Source: Sulfuricaulis sp.
GTDB lineage: Bacteria > Pseudomonadota > Gammaproteobacteria > Acidiferrobacterales > Sulfurifustaceae
Length of the DNA: 54,017 nucleotides
Assembly (NCBI RefSeq): GCF_024653915.1
Contig: NZ_JANLGY010000014.1
Span: 1 to 54,017, forward strand
Direction: 5' to 3'
The notes below the pieces were generated by a model. That model made no database searches, was not told the DNA's origin, and saw only the letters and a list, made by a program, of their open reading frames with translations. A program made the position numbers and the translations under genes. Within the stretch, counting starts at the first letter, position 1; every line of letters begins with the position of its first letter. Shown here piece by piece: positions 17,723 to 27,395 of the stretch.

Positions 17723-20196
17723 CAACCTCGATGAAAGAATGGAATTTACAGAAGCGGGTGCTGTTTCTCGCCCTCGCCCCGCTCACCGTGGCGGTGCTGT
17801 TGTTGACACTGCACTTCACCAATGCCCGCATCCAGGACCTTGAAAATGCCCTGCGCAATCGTGGCCAGACCATCGCCACGCAGCTGGCCGCGATCAGCGA
17901 AGACGCGTTTCTGTCCGGCAACCGGAATAAGCTTCACTGGTTCGTGCAGTCGACCCTGCAGGAAAAAAACGTCATGTCGGTAACCGTCACCGACATAAAG
18001 GGCAGGGTCCTGGCGCACGCCTCCGAGACCGCTGACAAGAGCCAGCCCCCGCCCCTGGCTGAGAGTTCGCGTTACAAACTGTTGGCACCGGTGTATTACA
18101 GCGCAGGAGACAAAGGAGCGCCAAAAAATCAGGCAGGCTGGGTGACCGTGCAGCTGTCCAGTGCCGCACTGCAGACGGAGCAGAATAAAATCTTGTTCCA
18201 GAGCCTGTTTATTGTTTTCCTGGGTTTGGTGGTGACCATTGTCTTTGCCTTGCGCATGGCGCGCGGTGTGACACAGCCAGTGATTTCCCTGACCCGGGCA
18301 GTGGAGAAGATCAAAAACGGCGTGCTCGATTATCGTGTGTCGACACAATCGGGCGGAGAAGTGGGGCGGCTGGAGGATGGCATTAACGCCATGGCGGCGG
18401 CCTTGCAGGAGGCGCGTGAGCGGGAGAAGAAGCGTGCAGAGGACGAGCTGTTTCTGGAAAAGGTGCGCGCGCAGGTTACGCTCGAATCCATCGGCGACGG
18501 CGTTATCACCACCGACGCCGCGGGCCGAATTGTGTACATGAACCCGGTCGCGGAACAATTTACCGAATGGAAGGGCGACGAAGCTCACGGGAAACCGCTG
18601 AGCGAAGTTTTTAAAATCTTTGACGAGGAATCCAACCGCCTCGAGGAATACCCCATTCATTACTGTCTCAAGGAAGGCCGGACTATCCGCCACGACAGTC
18701 ATCACCTGTTGATGAGCCATGAGGGAGGCAAGATCGAAATCCAGGATTCGGCTGCACCGATCCGCGATCAGGACGGGTCGATTCTGGGTGCCGTGGTGGT
18801 GTTCCATGATGTGACGGAAATCCAGGGCATGGCGCGGCACATGGCCTTTCTGGCCTCACGCGATCCCCTGACGGGGCTCCTGAACCGGCGTGAATTCGAG
18901 TCACGCCTGCAACACGTGCTGGAGACTGCGCGCGCCGGCGAGCGCACGCACGGGCTGCTTTACCTCGATCTTGACCAGTTCAAGATTGTGAACGACACCT
19001 GTGGCCATATCGCGGGCGATCAATTACTCAAGCTGCTGGCGAATCACCTGCAAAAGGATATCCGCACCAGCGACATGCTGGCGCGTCTGGGGGGCGACGA
19101 GTTTGGCGTCATTCTTGAGGATTGCTCGATCGACAAGGCCGAGCAGATTGCCGATCTCCTGCGCCAGTCCGTCAAGGATTTCCGGTTCATGTGGGAGAAG
19201 CGCGCGTTCGAGATCGGTGTTTCCATCGGCCTGGTTCCGATCTCGCGTGACAGTGGTGGCCTCACGGAGGTGCTGAGCGCTGCCGATTCCGCCTGTTATA
19301 TAGCCAAGGATCGCGGGCGTAATCGCATTCACATCTATCAGCCGGATGACCGGGCGTTCACCCAGCGGCGTGGCGAGATGCAGTGGGTGCACCGGTTGCG
19401 CGAGGGGCTCGAAAACAACAGTTTCGATTTGTATTGCCAGGCTATTGTCCCGCTGCGTGACGGAATGAAACAAACCGGTCCTTTCCATGAAATCCTGGTG
19501 CGCGTACAGGACGAAGACCTGGTGTTGCCGGCGGCATTCATCCCGGCTGCCGAGCGTTACCATTTGATGCCGTCCATTGACCGCTGGGTGATACGGACGG
19601 CTTTCCCGATGCTGGCAAAATATCAGGCGCAGGCTGAAAAAAACGGTAAGGCAGGTGGAGCGCTGTTCGCGATCAATCTCTCCGGCCAGTCCCTCGGAGA
19701 TGAACAGTTTCTCGACTTCGTCATGTCACAGTTCGCCCAGCATCGGGTCGATCCACATACCATCTGTTTCGAAATCACCGAAACCGCCGCTATTGCCAAT
19801 CTCACCCGTGCGCGTGATTTCATTGCGCGCATCAAGCACATGGGTTGCCGTTTCGCGCTCGATGATTTTGGCTCGGGGCTGTCGTCTTTCAGCTATCTCA
19901 AAAGCCTGACCGTGGATTATCTCAAGATCGCCGGCGATTTCATTGAAGGTATGCTCGGCGATCCCCTGCAGTGCGCCATGGTGGAGGCCATCAACCAGGT
20001 TGGGCATGTCATGGGGCTCGTGACCATTGCTGAATCGGTAGAAAGTCAGGCGCTGATCGACAAGCTGCGCGAGATCGGCGTGGACCACGCGCAGGGCCAC
20101 GGCATCGATACCCCCAAACCGCTGCATCAGGTACTGCAGTTACCGGAGCAAGAGTGGAACTCGGTGCGTTCGCACGCGGGTGGAATCGTCAGCTGA
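17719..20196 (+). CDS. Membrane GGDEF-EAL protein with HAMP and PAS
   Basis: The 825-residue protein has TM1 (about 14-33), a periplasmic sensor region, TM2 (about 155-175), HAMP (VTQPVISLTRAVEKIKNG), a PAS domain (about 250-370), GGDEF and EAL. The cyclase motif GGDEF (458-462) is intact, as is an RxxD inhibitory site (RTSD, 449-452). In the EAL domain the signature reads EIL (591-593) and the loop is DDFGSGLSS, with AESVES present, so phosphodiesterase activity is uncertain. It starts by overlapping the upstream SAM-hydrolase gene. Its stop lies only two bases from the uvrA stop on the other strand. Confidence 0.94.
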   Translation: MTTSMKEWNLQKRVLFLALAPLTVAVLLLTLHFTNARIQDLENALRNRGQTIATQLAAISEDAFLSGNRNKLHWFVQSTLQEKNVMSVTVTDIKGRVLAHASETADKSQPPPLAESSRYKLLAPVYYSAGDKGAPKNQAGWVTVQLSSAALQTEQNKILFQSLFIVFLGLVVTIVFALRMARGVTQPVISLTRAVEKIKNGVLDYRVSTQSGGEVGRLEDGINAMAAALQEAREREKKRAEDELFLEKVRAQVTLESIGDGVITTDAAGRIVYMNPVAEQFTEWKGDEAHGKPLSEVFKIFDEESNRLEEYPIHYCLKEGRTIRHDSHHLLMSHEGGKIEIQDSAAPIRDQDGSILGAVVVFHDVTEIQGMARHMAFLASRDPLTGLLNRREFESRLQHVLETARAGERTHGLLYLDLDQFKIVNDTCGHIAGDQLLKLLANHLQKDIRTSDMLARLGGDEFGVILEDCSIDKAEQIADLLRQSVKDFRFMWEKRAFEIGVSIGLVPISRDSGGLTEVLSAADSACYIAKDRGRNRIHIYQPDDRAFTQRRGEMQWVHRLREGLENNSFDLYCQAIVPLRDGMKQTGPFHEILVRVQDEDLVLPAAFIPAAERYHLMPSIDRWVIRTAFPMLAKYQAQAEKNGKAGGALFAINLSGQSLGDEQFLDFVMSQFAQHRVDPHTICFEITETAAIANLTRARDFIARIKHMGCRFALDDFGSGLSSFSYLKSLTVDYLKIAGDFIEGMLGDPLQCAMVEAINQVGHVMGLVTIAESVESQALIDKLREIGVDHAQGHGIDTPKPLHQVLQLPEQEWNSVRSHAGGIVS

Positions 20197-20198
20197 AC

Positions 20199-23057
20199 CT
20201 AGCCCGCGCGACGCTGTTGCCGCTCGGCGGGTTCAAGCATCCGTTTCAGGAATTCTCCGGTATGAGAAGCGGAGTGGAGTGCCACTTCCTCCGGCGTGCC
20301 GGTAGCGAGGATTAGTCCACCACCGTCTCCACCTTCGGGACCCAGATCAACCAGCCAATCCGCGGTCTTGATCACGTCGAGATTGTGTTCGATGACGACC
20401 ACGGTGTTGCCGTGGTCACGCAGGCGGTTCAGTACCGCCAACAGTTGCTGGATGTCGTGGAAATGCAGCCCCGTGGTCGGTTCGTCCAGAATGTACAGCG
20501 TGCGCCCGGTGTCGCGCTTGGACAGCTCGCGCGCGAGCTTGATGCGCTGGGCCTCGCCGCCCGATAGGGTGGTGGCGCTCTGACCTAGCGTGATGTAAGA
20601 CAGGCCGACGTCGAGCAGCGTCTTGAGCTTGTGGCTCACCGCCGGGATGGCGCTGAAAAATTCCGCCGCTGTTTCCACGGTCATGGCCAGTACTTCGTCG
20701 ATGCTCTTGTCCTTGTATCGAATGTCGAGCGTCTCGCGGTTGTAGCGTTTTCCACGGCACACATCGCAGGGCACGTAAATATCCGGCAGAAAATGCATTT
20801 CCACCTTGATCAGGCCGTCACCCTGGCAGGGCTCGCAGCGCCCGCCCCGGACGTTAAATGAGAAGCGTCCCGGCGCATAGCCGCGTTCGCGCGCCATGGG
20901 AGTGGCGGCAAACAGTTCGCGGATCGGGGTGAACAGCCCGGTATAGGTGGCGGGGTTGGATCGCGGGGTACGTCCGATGGGCGATTGATCGATGTCCACG
21001 ACTTTGTCGAATTGTTCGAGGCCCTCGATGGCGCGGCAGGGGGCGGGTTCGAGCGTGGAACCGTACAGATGTTTGGCGACAGAGGCGTAAAGCGTGTCAT
21101 TGATGAGCGTGGATTTTCCCGAGCCCGACACGCCGGTCACGCAGGTTAGAAGACCCACCGGAATCGAAACATCGACTTCTTTCAGGTTGTTGCCGGTAGC
21201 CCCGCGAATCACGAGCTGGCGCGAGGGGTCGTTGTGCACGCGCACGGACGGAACCGCGATTTTGCGTTCGCCGCGTAAATAGGCGCCGGTGATCGAATTC
21301 GGATGTCGCACAATCTCCTCGGGTATCCCTTGTGCCACGACCTCGCCGCCGTGTACGCCCGCGCCCGGACCGATGTCCAGCACGAAATCTGCCGCGCGGA
21401 TCGCCTCTTCGTCATGCTCCACCACGATAACAGTGTTGCCGAGGTCGCGCAGACGTCGCAAGGTATCGAGCAGGCGTGCGTTATCGCGTTGGTGCAGGCC
21501 GATGGAGGGTTCATCGAGCACGTACATGACGCCCACCAGTCCGGCGCCGATCTGGGAGGCGAGGCGAATCCGCTGCGCTTCACCTCCCGAGAGTGTTTCC
21601 GCCGAACGTGCGAGCGTTAAATAATCCAGTCCAACACTCACCAGAAACCCGAGTCGATTGGCGACTTCCTTGACGATTTTGGCGGCGATTTCGCCGCGGC
21701 TTCCTGTTAAACGCAAGCCCTGAAAAAAATTAAGCGTCGCTGCCACGGGCAACTGGGTTATTTCGTGCAGCGCTTTGTCTGCCACAAACACATTCCGGGC
21801 CTCACGTTTCAGGCGTGAACCCTCACAGGTTCCGCAGGGCTGGTGACTGAGGAATTTTGCCAACTCCTCGCGTACGGAGTTGGATTCGGATTCGCGGTAG
21901 CGCCGCTCGATATTGGGAATCACGCCTTCGAAGGCGTGTTTGCGTTTGGCGCGCGGGCCCTGCTCGCTGAAATAGGTAAAGGCGATGAGTTCATCGCCAC
22001 TGCCATGCAGAATGACGTCACGCGCTTTTTGCGAGAGTTCCTCAAATGGCGTATCGAGATTGAATTTGTAATGCTTTGCCAGCGATTCCAGCATATGAAA
22101 GTAAAAGGCGTTGCGCCGGTCCCATCCGCGTATCGCCCCGGCCGGCAATGACAACGTGGGGTCGCTGACCACGCGCGCGGGATCGAAGAATTGACGCACG
22201 CCGAGACCGTCACAGCTCGGGCAGGCGCCGGCCGGATTGTTGAAGGAAAACAACCGCGGTTCGAGTTCGGCCAGACTGTATCCGCAATGCGGGCAGGCGT
22301 AGCGTGCGGAAAAAACAATTTCCTGCGTGCTATTGTTCTGTTCATCCAGCACGACCACGCGAATCAATCCTTCGCCCAGGTTGGCCGTGGTTTCGAAGGA
22401 TTCGGCCAGGCGCTGCTCCTGACCCTTGCGCACGACCACGCGATCCACCACTACCTCGATGGTGTGCTTGAAATTCTTCTTGAGTTCCGGCGTTTCATCG
22501 AGTGAAACCACCACACCATCGATGCGTGCGCGGATGTAACCCTGCGTGCGCAGCCGTTCCAGAATGTGCAGGTGTTCGCCCTTGCGCTCATCGATGAGGG
22601 GGGCCAGCAGCATGAGTTTGGCGCCCTCGGGCAGAGTCATGACGTGGTCCACCATCTGGCTCACGGTCTGGGCCGTGAGCGTAACGCCGTGTTCCGGGCA
22701 GCGCGGTTCGCCCACGCGCGCAAAAAGCAGGCGCAGGTAGTCATAAATCTCCGTGACGGTGCCGACCGTGGAGCGTGGATTGTGCGAGGTGGACTTCTGC
22801 TCGATGGAGATCGCGGGACTCAGACCCTCGATCAGGTCCACGTCGGGTTTTTCCATGAGCGCCAGAAACTGGCGCGCATAGGCCGACAGTGACTCGACAT
22901 AACGCCGCTGGCCTTCGGCATACAGCGTGTCGAAGGCCAGCGAAGACTTGCCGGAACCGGACAACCCCGTGATCACAATAAGTTTGTCGCGCGGCAGGTC
23001 GACGTCAATGTTCTTGAGATTGTGCGTGCGCGCACCGCGAATTCGAATAGTTTCCAT
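20199..23057 (-). CDS. uvrA: Excinuclease ABC subunit A
   Basis: The 952-residue protein is UvrA at the usual length: two ABC ATPase modules with Walker A motifs [10 protein letters not shown] and [13 protein letters not shown] signatures LSGGEAQRI in both halves, and zinc-finger cysteines ([14 protein letters not shown]...CPSC and CEPCQGDG...CDVC). UvrA finds bulky DNA lesions and loads UvrB in nucleotide excision repair. It is divergent from the MFS gene, an arrangement common in gammaproteobacteria. I did not find a convincing LexA box upstream. Confidence 0.98.
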   Translation of the reverse strand: METIRIRGARTHNLKNIDVDLPRDKLIVITGLSGSGKSSLAFDTLYAEGQRRYVESLSAYARQFLALMEKPDVDLIEGLSPAISIEQKSTSHNPRSTVGTVTEIYDYLRLLFARVGEPRCPEHGVTLTAQTVSQMVDHVMTLPEGAKLMLLAPLIDERKGEHLHILERLRTQGYIRARIDGVVVSLDETPELKKNFKHTIEVVVDRVVVRKGQEQRLAESFETTANLGEGLIRVVVLDEQNNSTQEIVFSARYACPHCGYSLAELEPRLFSFNNPAGACPSCDGLGVRQFFDPARVVSDPTLSLPAGAIRGWDRRNAFYFHMLESLAKHYKFNLDTPFEELSQKARDVILHGSGDELIAFTYFSEQGPRAKRKHAFEGVIPNIERRYRESESNSVREELAKFLSHQPCGTCEGSRLKREARNVFVADKALHEITQLPVAATLNFFQGLRLTGSRGEIAAKIVKEVANRLGFLVSVGLDYLTLARSAETLSGGEAQRIRLASQIGAGLVGVMYVLDEPSIGLHQRDNARLLDTLRRLRDLGNTVIVVEHDEEAIRAADFVLDIGPGAGVHGGEVVAQGIPEEIVRHPNSITGAYLRGERKIAVPSVRVHNDPSRQLVIRGATGNNLKEVDVSIPVGLLTCVTGVSGSGKSTLINDTLYASVAKHLYGSTLEPAPCRAIEGLEQFDKVVDIDQSPIGRTPRSNPATYTGLFTPIRELFAATPMARERGYAPGRFSFNVRGGRCEPCQGDGLIKVEMHFLPDIYVPCDVCRGKRYNRETLDIRYKDKSIDEVLAMTVETAAEFFSAIPAVSHKLKTLLDVGLSYITLGQSATTLSGGEAQRIKLARELSKRDTGRTLYILDEPTTGLHFHDIQQLLAVLNRLRDHGNTVVVIEHNLDVIKTADWLVDLGPEGGDGGGLILATGTPEEVALHSASHTGEFLKRMLEPAERQQRRAG

Positions 23058-23169
23058 GCTGCTCGTATCGTTATGACCTGGGCCCAGTTACGGCCGGAAC
23101 TGCAGGATTTCTGGGCAACCTGTTAATATACGCAAAAGCGATTCCTTTTCCCAATAATCCCCCGAGAAC

Positions 23170-24546
23170 ATGCCCTTAACCGACCGAATGTCCCCTTTCG
23201 AAGTGCGGGCCAGCCTCAGCCTGGCCAGCATTTACGGCCTGCGCATGCTCGGAATGTTCCTGATTCTGCCGGTGTTTGCGGTTTACGCGGAGCATCTGCC
23301 GGGTGGCGAAAATCATACCCTTATCGGATTGGCGCTGGGTGTCTATGGGCTGACCCAGGCGCTACTGCATTTGCCCTTCGGGATGGTTTCGGATCGTGTG
23401 GGACGCAAGCGCGTAATTTATTTTGGATTGGTGCTGTTCGTCCTGGGGAGTTTTCTCGCCGCCGCGGCCGATGACATCTACATGGTGATCATTGGTCGCA
23501 CGATTCAGGGTGCGGGCGCCATAAACTCGGTATTAACGGCACTGCTCGCGGATCTGACGCGCGAAGAGCATCGCACCAAGGCGATGGCCATGGTCGGCGG
23601 CACCATCGGCCTGACCTTCGCGCTCTCGCTGGTTCTGGGTCCAGCGCTTTATCATCTGATCAGTATTCCCGGCATCTTCGCCATGACGGGAGTGCTGGCC
23701 TTGCTGGCTATCCTGATGATGAAATATATCGTGCCCGACCCGAAGCAGAGCCATTTTCATTCCGACGCTGAAGCTGTTCCGGGTGGGCTCCTCGGCGTGT
23801 TGCGTGATCGCGAGCTCGGGCGGCTCAACTTCGGCATTTTCGTCCTGCACGTGGCGCAGATGGCCATGTTCGTGGTGGTGCCGTTTGCACTGAGGGAAGC
23901 GGGTGGTCTCGATGCCAGCCATCATTGGCAGGTGTATCTGCCGGTGCTGGCAATATCCGTTGTTTTCATGGTGCCGCTGATTCTCTACAGCGAGAAAAAG
24001 TCTCAGACCAAACTGGTCTTTGTCGGTTCAGTGGCGCTGATGCTGGCCGTGGAGCTTGCCTTTGTTCCCGCTCTCCAGCATTTCTGGGGTTTGGTTACGG
24101 TGCTGACGTTTTATTTCGTGGCCTTTAATGTGCTGGAGGCAAGCCTGCCCTCGCTCGTGAGCAAAATTGCCCCGGCCCGGGCCAAGGGTACGGCCATGGG
24201 TGTCTATAACACTTTCCAATCGCTGGGGCTTTTTGTCGGCGGCGCCATGGGCGGAATACTTTCAGATCATTTCGGGGCCGCCGCCGTGTTCAAGTTCGGA
24301 GCAGTACTGGTTGGCCTGTGGTTGTACCTGGCCTGGGGGATGAAATCGCCCCCGGCAGTGAAAAACCTGATGTTTCATATCAGCGCGCTGAGCGAGGAGG
24401 ATGCCCGCCGCTTGGAAAAACAACTCGGCGATGTGCCGGGCGTGACGGAAGCCACTGTGATGGTGGACGAGGGCGTGGCCTATCTCAAGGTGGATAGTCG
24501 CCGGCTGGATGAAGCGGCCATGCGTGCGTTATTACCTTCAACCTAG
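23170..24546 (+). CDS. yajR: MFS transporter, YajR-like, with C-terminal YAM-like domain
   Basis: The 458-residue protein has 12 predicted membrane segments and the MFS motif A (GMVSDRVGRKRVI) after TM2. After TM12 a soluble ferredoxin-like domain follows (about 390-458, with MFHISALSEEDARRLEKQLG), the YAM domain that marks the YajR family. The transported substrate of YajR is not established. It lies between divergent uvrA and ssb, as in many relatives. Confidence 0.9.
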   Translation: MPLTDRMSPFEVRASLSLASIYGLRMLGMFLILPVFAVYAEHLPGGENHTLIGLALGVYGLTQALLHLPFGMVSDRVGRKRVIYFGLVLFVLGSFLAAAADDIYMVIIGRTIQGAGAINSVLTALLADLTREEHRTKAMAMVGGTIGLTFALSLVLGPALYHLISIPGIFAMTGVLALLAILMMKYIVPDPKQSHFHSDAEAVPGGLLGVLRDRELGRLNFGIFVLHVAQMAMFVVVPFALREAGGLDASHHWQVYLPVLAISVVFMVPLILYSEKKSQTKLVFVGSVALMLAVELAFVPALQHFWGLVTVLTFYFVAFNVLEASLPSLVSKIAPARAKGTAMGVYNTFQSLGLFVGGAMGGILSDHFGAAAVFKFGAVLVGLWLYLAWGMKSPPAVKNLMFHISALSEEDARRLEKQLGDVPGVTEATVMVDEGVAYLKVDSRRLDEAAMRALLPST

Positions 24547-24777
24547 TTCATTTTTTGTGCCTGGTTTTATATTCAGATTTAGAAAATTCTCATAAGCTCA
24601 TGGACTGGCGCTGATTATTCGTCGAGTGTCGGCACATATCTGCAAGGTACTATTTTTTTGGCCGCCTGATTGTCGCCGTGTTTCAATCTGGCTATGATGT
24701 CCGCACCCTGAACTTCACGGAGAATCGGTTTTATCTTTCGGGCAAGGGCTCCGTGATCAACCAATGGAGAAACGAGC

Positions 24778-25248
24778 ATGGCACGCGGTGTAAACAAGGT
24801 AATTTTGATCGGTAATCTGGGGCGCGACCCCGAAGTGCGTTATTCCCCCAGCGGGTCAGCGGTGGCGAACGTCACGCTGGCTACCTCGGAGTCGTGGAAG
24901 GACAAGAATTCCGGCGAGAAGCAGGAGAAGACCGAGTGGCACCGCGTGGTGTTTTTCGGACGCTTGGCCGAGATCGCCGGCGAATACCTGAAGAAGGGTT
25001 CGCAGGTGTTCGTGGAAGGACGGCTGCAGACACGCAAGTGGCAGGACAAGGAAGGGCACGAACGCTATACCACTGAAATCGTCGCCAACGAGATGCAGAT
25101 GCTGGGCTCGCGCGGCGGTGCCGGAGTCCCGAACGACAGTTTCAACCAGGACCAGCCAGCCGTGGCGGAAAATTCCGCTCCGGCCGGGGCCAAGAAGGCG
25201 GGCAGCGCGGCCGTTGCCGGGGATTTCGACGACGACATCCCGTTCTAA
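24778..25248 (+). CDS. ssb: Single-stranded DNA-binding protein
   Basis: The 156-residue protein has the N-terminal OB fold ([21 protein letters not shown] and [21 protein letters not shown]) and a disordered linker ending in the acidic tip DFDDDIPF, which recruits partner repair and replication proteins. It is preceded by 231 bases without another gene, presumably holding its promoter. Two hairpins follow the stop. Confidence 0.98.
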   Translation: MARGVNKVILIGNLGRDPEVRYSPSGSAVANVTLATSESWKDKNSGEKQEKTEWHRVVFFGRLAEIAGEYLKKGSQVFVEGRLQTRKWQDKEGHERYTTEIVANEMQMLGSRGGAGVPNDSFNQDQPAVAENSAPAGAKKAGSAAVAGDFDDDIPF

Positions 25249-25275
25249 CCAAGCCGATATTATTTAGAGTAGTTT

Positions 25276-25302
25276 TCGGGAAGGGGTAAAGCACTTTCCC
25301 GA
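25276..25302 (+). other. Hairpin after ssb
   Basis: TCGGGAA (25276-25282) pairs with TTCCCGA (25296-25302). It lies between ssb and the stronger terminator; no T run follows directly. Possibly an RNA-stabilising stem. Confidence 0.5.
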
Positions 25303-25314
25303 GTATCTTGTATC

Positions 25315-25348
25315 AAGGCGTGAAGGGCTTGTCCTTCACGCCTTTTTT
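25315..25348 (+). terminator. Terminator between ssb and the HIT gene
   Basis: AAGGCGTGAAGG (25315-25326) pairs perfectly with CCTTCACGCCTT (25333-25344) and a T run follows to 25348. The opposite strand also reads into As, and ends seven bases before the converging HIT gene, so it could serve both directions. Confidence 0.93.
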
Positions 25349-25355
25349 ATTTCTA

Positions 25356-25703
25356 CTAACCAGGTGGCCAGCGCATGGAGCGCCCGCCGAGCAGATGTAA
25401 ATGGATATGAAACACCGACTGGCCGGCATCGGCATTGCAATTCATGACGGTGCGGTAGCCCGATTCGGCAACTCCCGATTCCTTGGCAATATGGGCGGCC
25501 GTTTTGATCATCTTGCCGGTCAACTCGGTATGGCTGGCATCGAGGTCGTTCAACGTAGCAATATGTTTTTTGGGAATCACCAGGACGTGCACGGGGGCCT
25601 GCGGATTGATGTCCTTGAACGCCAGCACGTCATTGTCTTCGTACACCGTGCTGGGCTTGATCTGTCCTGACACCATTTTGCAAAACAGGCAGTCTGCTGT
25701 CAT
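25356..25703 (-). CDS. hinT: HIT-family purine nucleoside phosphoramidase
   Basis: The 115-residue protein has the HIT signature HIHLHLLGG near the C-terminus and an N-terminal CLFCKMVSGQIKP stretch typical of HinT-like (protein kinase C-interacting type) proteins. These enzymes hydrolyse adenosine phosphoramidates and aminoacyl-adenylates. The product is cytoplasmic, with no signal sequence. It converges on ssb across a shared terminator. Confidence 0.94.
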   Translation of the reverse strand: MTADCLFCKMVSGQIKPSTVYEDNDVLAFKDINPQAPVHVLVIPKKHIATLNDLDASHTELTGKMIKTAAHIAKESGVAESGYRTVMNCNADAGQSVFHIHLHLLGGRSMRWPPG

Positions 25704-25877
25704 ATAATTCCCCCCTGTAATCTCAGGAAAAAGCCGTGTTGGTCAAGTCGTGAGCCTGCCAGCATAGTGTGGTTAAGTCCGGGATAAAAGGGTGGTGGGT
25801 AATAGTAGTGGCGGAATGCAAAAGGCCGTCTATATATTTCTGTAAAGACGGGTATGTTTATTCGCGAGGGGATTGAA

Positions 25878-26153
25878 ATGCCTATGCATGAAGAGCCGGT
25901 GGTTGGGGCCAGTTACAAAGACCTGGAGGAGGATGGCCGCACGTTTGAGGTGCTCGCCTTTGATGAAAACATCGGGACGGTGGAAATCCAGTTCAGCGAC
26001 GGCACCACCAAAGAGATTGATCTGGATGACTGGTATGGCATGGATCTGGAGCAGCAGGAATCCGATGAAGACGACACGGATGACGTGGACGACACTGATG
26101 CGACTGACGACGATTCCGATCCGGACGATGATGACGAAGAAGAAGAGGAATAA
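25878..26153 (+). CDS. Small acidic protein, DUF6763-like
   Basis: Starting at ATG 25878, which follows a good GAGGGG ribosome binding site, the frame encodes 91 residues. Residues about 5-60 look like a small folded domain (VVGASYKDLEEDGRTFEVLA, then FSDGTTKEIDLDDWYGM); the rest is almost wholly Asp and Glu. The folded part recalls a family of small proteins in sulfur-oxidising gammaproteobacteria (DUF6763), but I recognise it only loosely. A start at 25854 would add eight residues. No function can be assigned. Confidence 0.75.
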   Translation: MPMHEEPVVGASYKDLEEDGRTFEVLAFDENIGTVEIQFSDGTTKEIDLDDWYGMDLEQQESDEDDTDDVDDTDATDDDSDPDDDDEEEEE

Positions 26154-26246
26154 AAGCGCTGCGCAAGGCCGATCTGGCAGGTAATGGCGGAGTTATTCCA
26201 GTAGTGAGTAATGCCCAGGCTTGGTACAACTTCTTTGATTCAAACC

Positions 26247-26297
26247 GGTATAACGAGACAACGATCCAATGGATCGTTGTCTCGAATCCGTTATACC
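26247..26297. repeat. Long palindrome between acidic protein and HU genes
   Basis: CGAGACAACGATCCA (26254-26268) is followed by one base and then its exact complement (26270-26284). Beyond a six-base interruption the pairing continues with GGTATAA (26247-26253) and TTATACC (26291-26297). It lies between the 3' ends of two converging genes, but no T run is present on the + strand. Confidence 0.85.
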
Positions 26298-26384
26298 CTC
26301 GACAAACATCAAACTTCACGTACCCTGGGGCACGTTAAATAAATATAGTGTTTCGGAAACGCTTAAATTCTCGCGAGTTTCCGC

Positions 26385-26705
26385 TTACACCATGTCCTTC
26401 AGCATTTTCAGCGGCTGGCACTTGACCACATTACGCGCCGGCTTGGCTTTGAAAATAACCTCTTCCTTGGTAAACGGGTTGATACCCTTGCGCGCTGCTA
26501 CTGCGGGCTTGTAGACCATTTTAATCTTCATCATGCCGACAAGATTAAAAATGCCAGGCCCTTTTTTCAGATCGCGTTCAATGAGGCTGGTCAACGTATC
26601 GAAAACCGCCACGACGTCCTTCCTCTTGAGGCTGGTTTTCTCGGCGATATGTGCGTAAATCTCAGACTTCGTTGTCGGTTTCTTTCCCGGTTTGTTGTTT
26701 GCCAT
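26385..26705 (-). CDS. HU-family DNA-binding protein
   Basis: The 106-residue basic protein has the HU/IHF fold: helical start (TTKSEIYAHIAEKTSLKRKDVVAVFDTLTSLI), then the DNA-binding arm and the ending GINPFTKEEVIFKAKPARNVVK-type sequence. It belongs to the longer, divergent HU-like class also seen in Xanthomonas, not to HupA/HupB or IHF. It probably acts as a nucleoid protein. A CAGGAG ribosome binding site precedes the start on the minus strand. Confidence 0.9.
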   Translation of the reverse strand: MANNKPGKKPTTKSEIYAHIAEKTSLKRKDVVAVFDTLTSLIERDLKKGPGIFNLVGMMKIKMVYKPAVAARKGINPFTKEEVIFKAKPARNVVKCQPLKMLKDMV

Positions 26706-27107
26706 GTGGTGCTCCTGAGTGGAAGGTTGGGTTAAGGGGTTCCTTCAAACGCGCATAATTTAGCGGAAAAAGCAGGGGGATAGAAGAGCAGAATTCATTT
26801 TTTCCCCAGTATTTCCGGTGTTCCTGACACGAGCTGTCAGGGAGCCGTCTCTGATTGTTCTGTCGCTCCATGGATGACCCCAGAGCCCAGGGCTCTCCTT
26901 ATGAAGCGGGCAAGCCCGCACTCCTGGTTTTTTGGCGAACTGTCCTCGTAGCCCGAGAAAGCCATATGTCTGTTGCTTTGACACCAGCCTGCAAGACAAT
27001 GCTTTAAAAATAATGCGTTAGAGGGGGGTGCCCATATATAATCAGGCATGTCTGGAGCGCTCTCCGCCCCCATACTTTGGGGGCGCGCTTTTTTCAGGAG
27101 ATTCCGT
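26706..27107. other. 402-base intergenic region
   Basis: No convincing gene is present. It holds the start region of the HU gene (minus strand), three short perfect hairpins (CCTGACA/TGTCAGG at 26823-26841, AGAGCCC/GGGCTCT at 26882-26896, GCGGGC/GCCCGC at 26907-26920), a perfect TATAAT at 27037-27042 without a clear -35, and the terminator-like stem at 27065-27094. Confidence 0.7.
27065..27094 (+). terminator. Terminator-like hairpin in the leader of the zinc-ribbon gene
   Basis: CGCCCCC (27065-27071) pairs with GGGGGCG (27079-27085), then CGC and six Ts. It lies between a TATAAT (27037-27042) and the ribosome binding site (CAGGAG) of the next gene, which starts 14 bases later, so it may act as an attenuator. 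Confidence 0.75.
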
Positions 27108-27389
27108 ATGCCGATTTACGAGTATGAATGTGGGTCCTGTGGCCATCGATTGGAATCCATCCAGAAGATGAGCGATCCGGTCCTCAAGGACTGTCCCGCC
27201 TGCGGCAAGTCCACACTCAAGAAACTGATTTCCGCGACCGGTTTCCAGCTCAAGGGCAGTGGCTGGTACGCCACCGACTTCAAAGACAGCGGAAAAAAGA
27301 AGGAAAAATCTGAATCCCCGGATACTACCCCACCGAAAAAGAAGGCTGAAGGCGGCTGTGGCGGCGGCGGTTGTGGCCATGCCCACTGA
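27108..27389 (+). CDS. FmdB-family zinc ribbon protein
   Basis: The 93-residue protein begins MPIYEYECGSCGHRLESIQKM and has a CxxC...CxxC zinc ribbon (CGSCG and CPACG), the FmdB/CxxC_CXXC_SSSS family. A Lys/Pro-rich linker and a Gly/Cys/His tail (GGCGGGGCGHAH) follow, which may add metal binding. FmdB was proposed as a regulator of formamidase; the general role is unknown. In relatives it often precedes the DUF502 gene and aspS, as here. Confidence 0.92.
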   Translation: MPIYEYECGSCGHRLESIQKMSDPVLKDCPACGKSTLKKLISATGFQLKGSGWYATDFKDSGKKKEKSESPDTTPPKKKAEGGCGGGGCGHAH

Positions 27390-27395
27390 GGCGTG

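Noticed and set aside
17746-18840. A 364-residue open frame on the minus strand inside the GGDEF-EAL gene.
   Set aside because: Antisense to well-conserved HAMP and PAS regions, His/Gln-rich, no ribosome binding site.
23058-23169. CCTGTTAATATACGC upstream of uvrA as a LexA box.
   Set aside because: Only one half-site fits CTGT-N8-ACAG; the other half is missing.
26760-27073. Short overlapping frames in the 402-base gap.
   Set aside because: No good ribosome binding site or family resemblance; the region is dominated by small hairpins.
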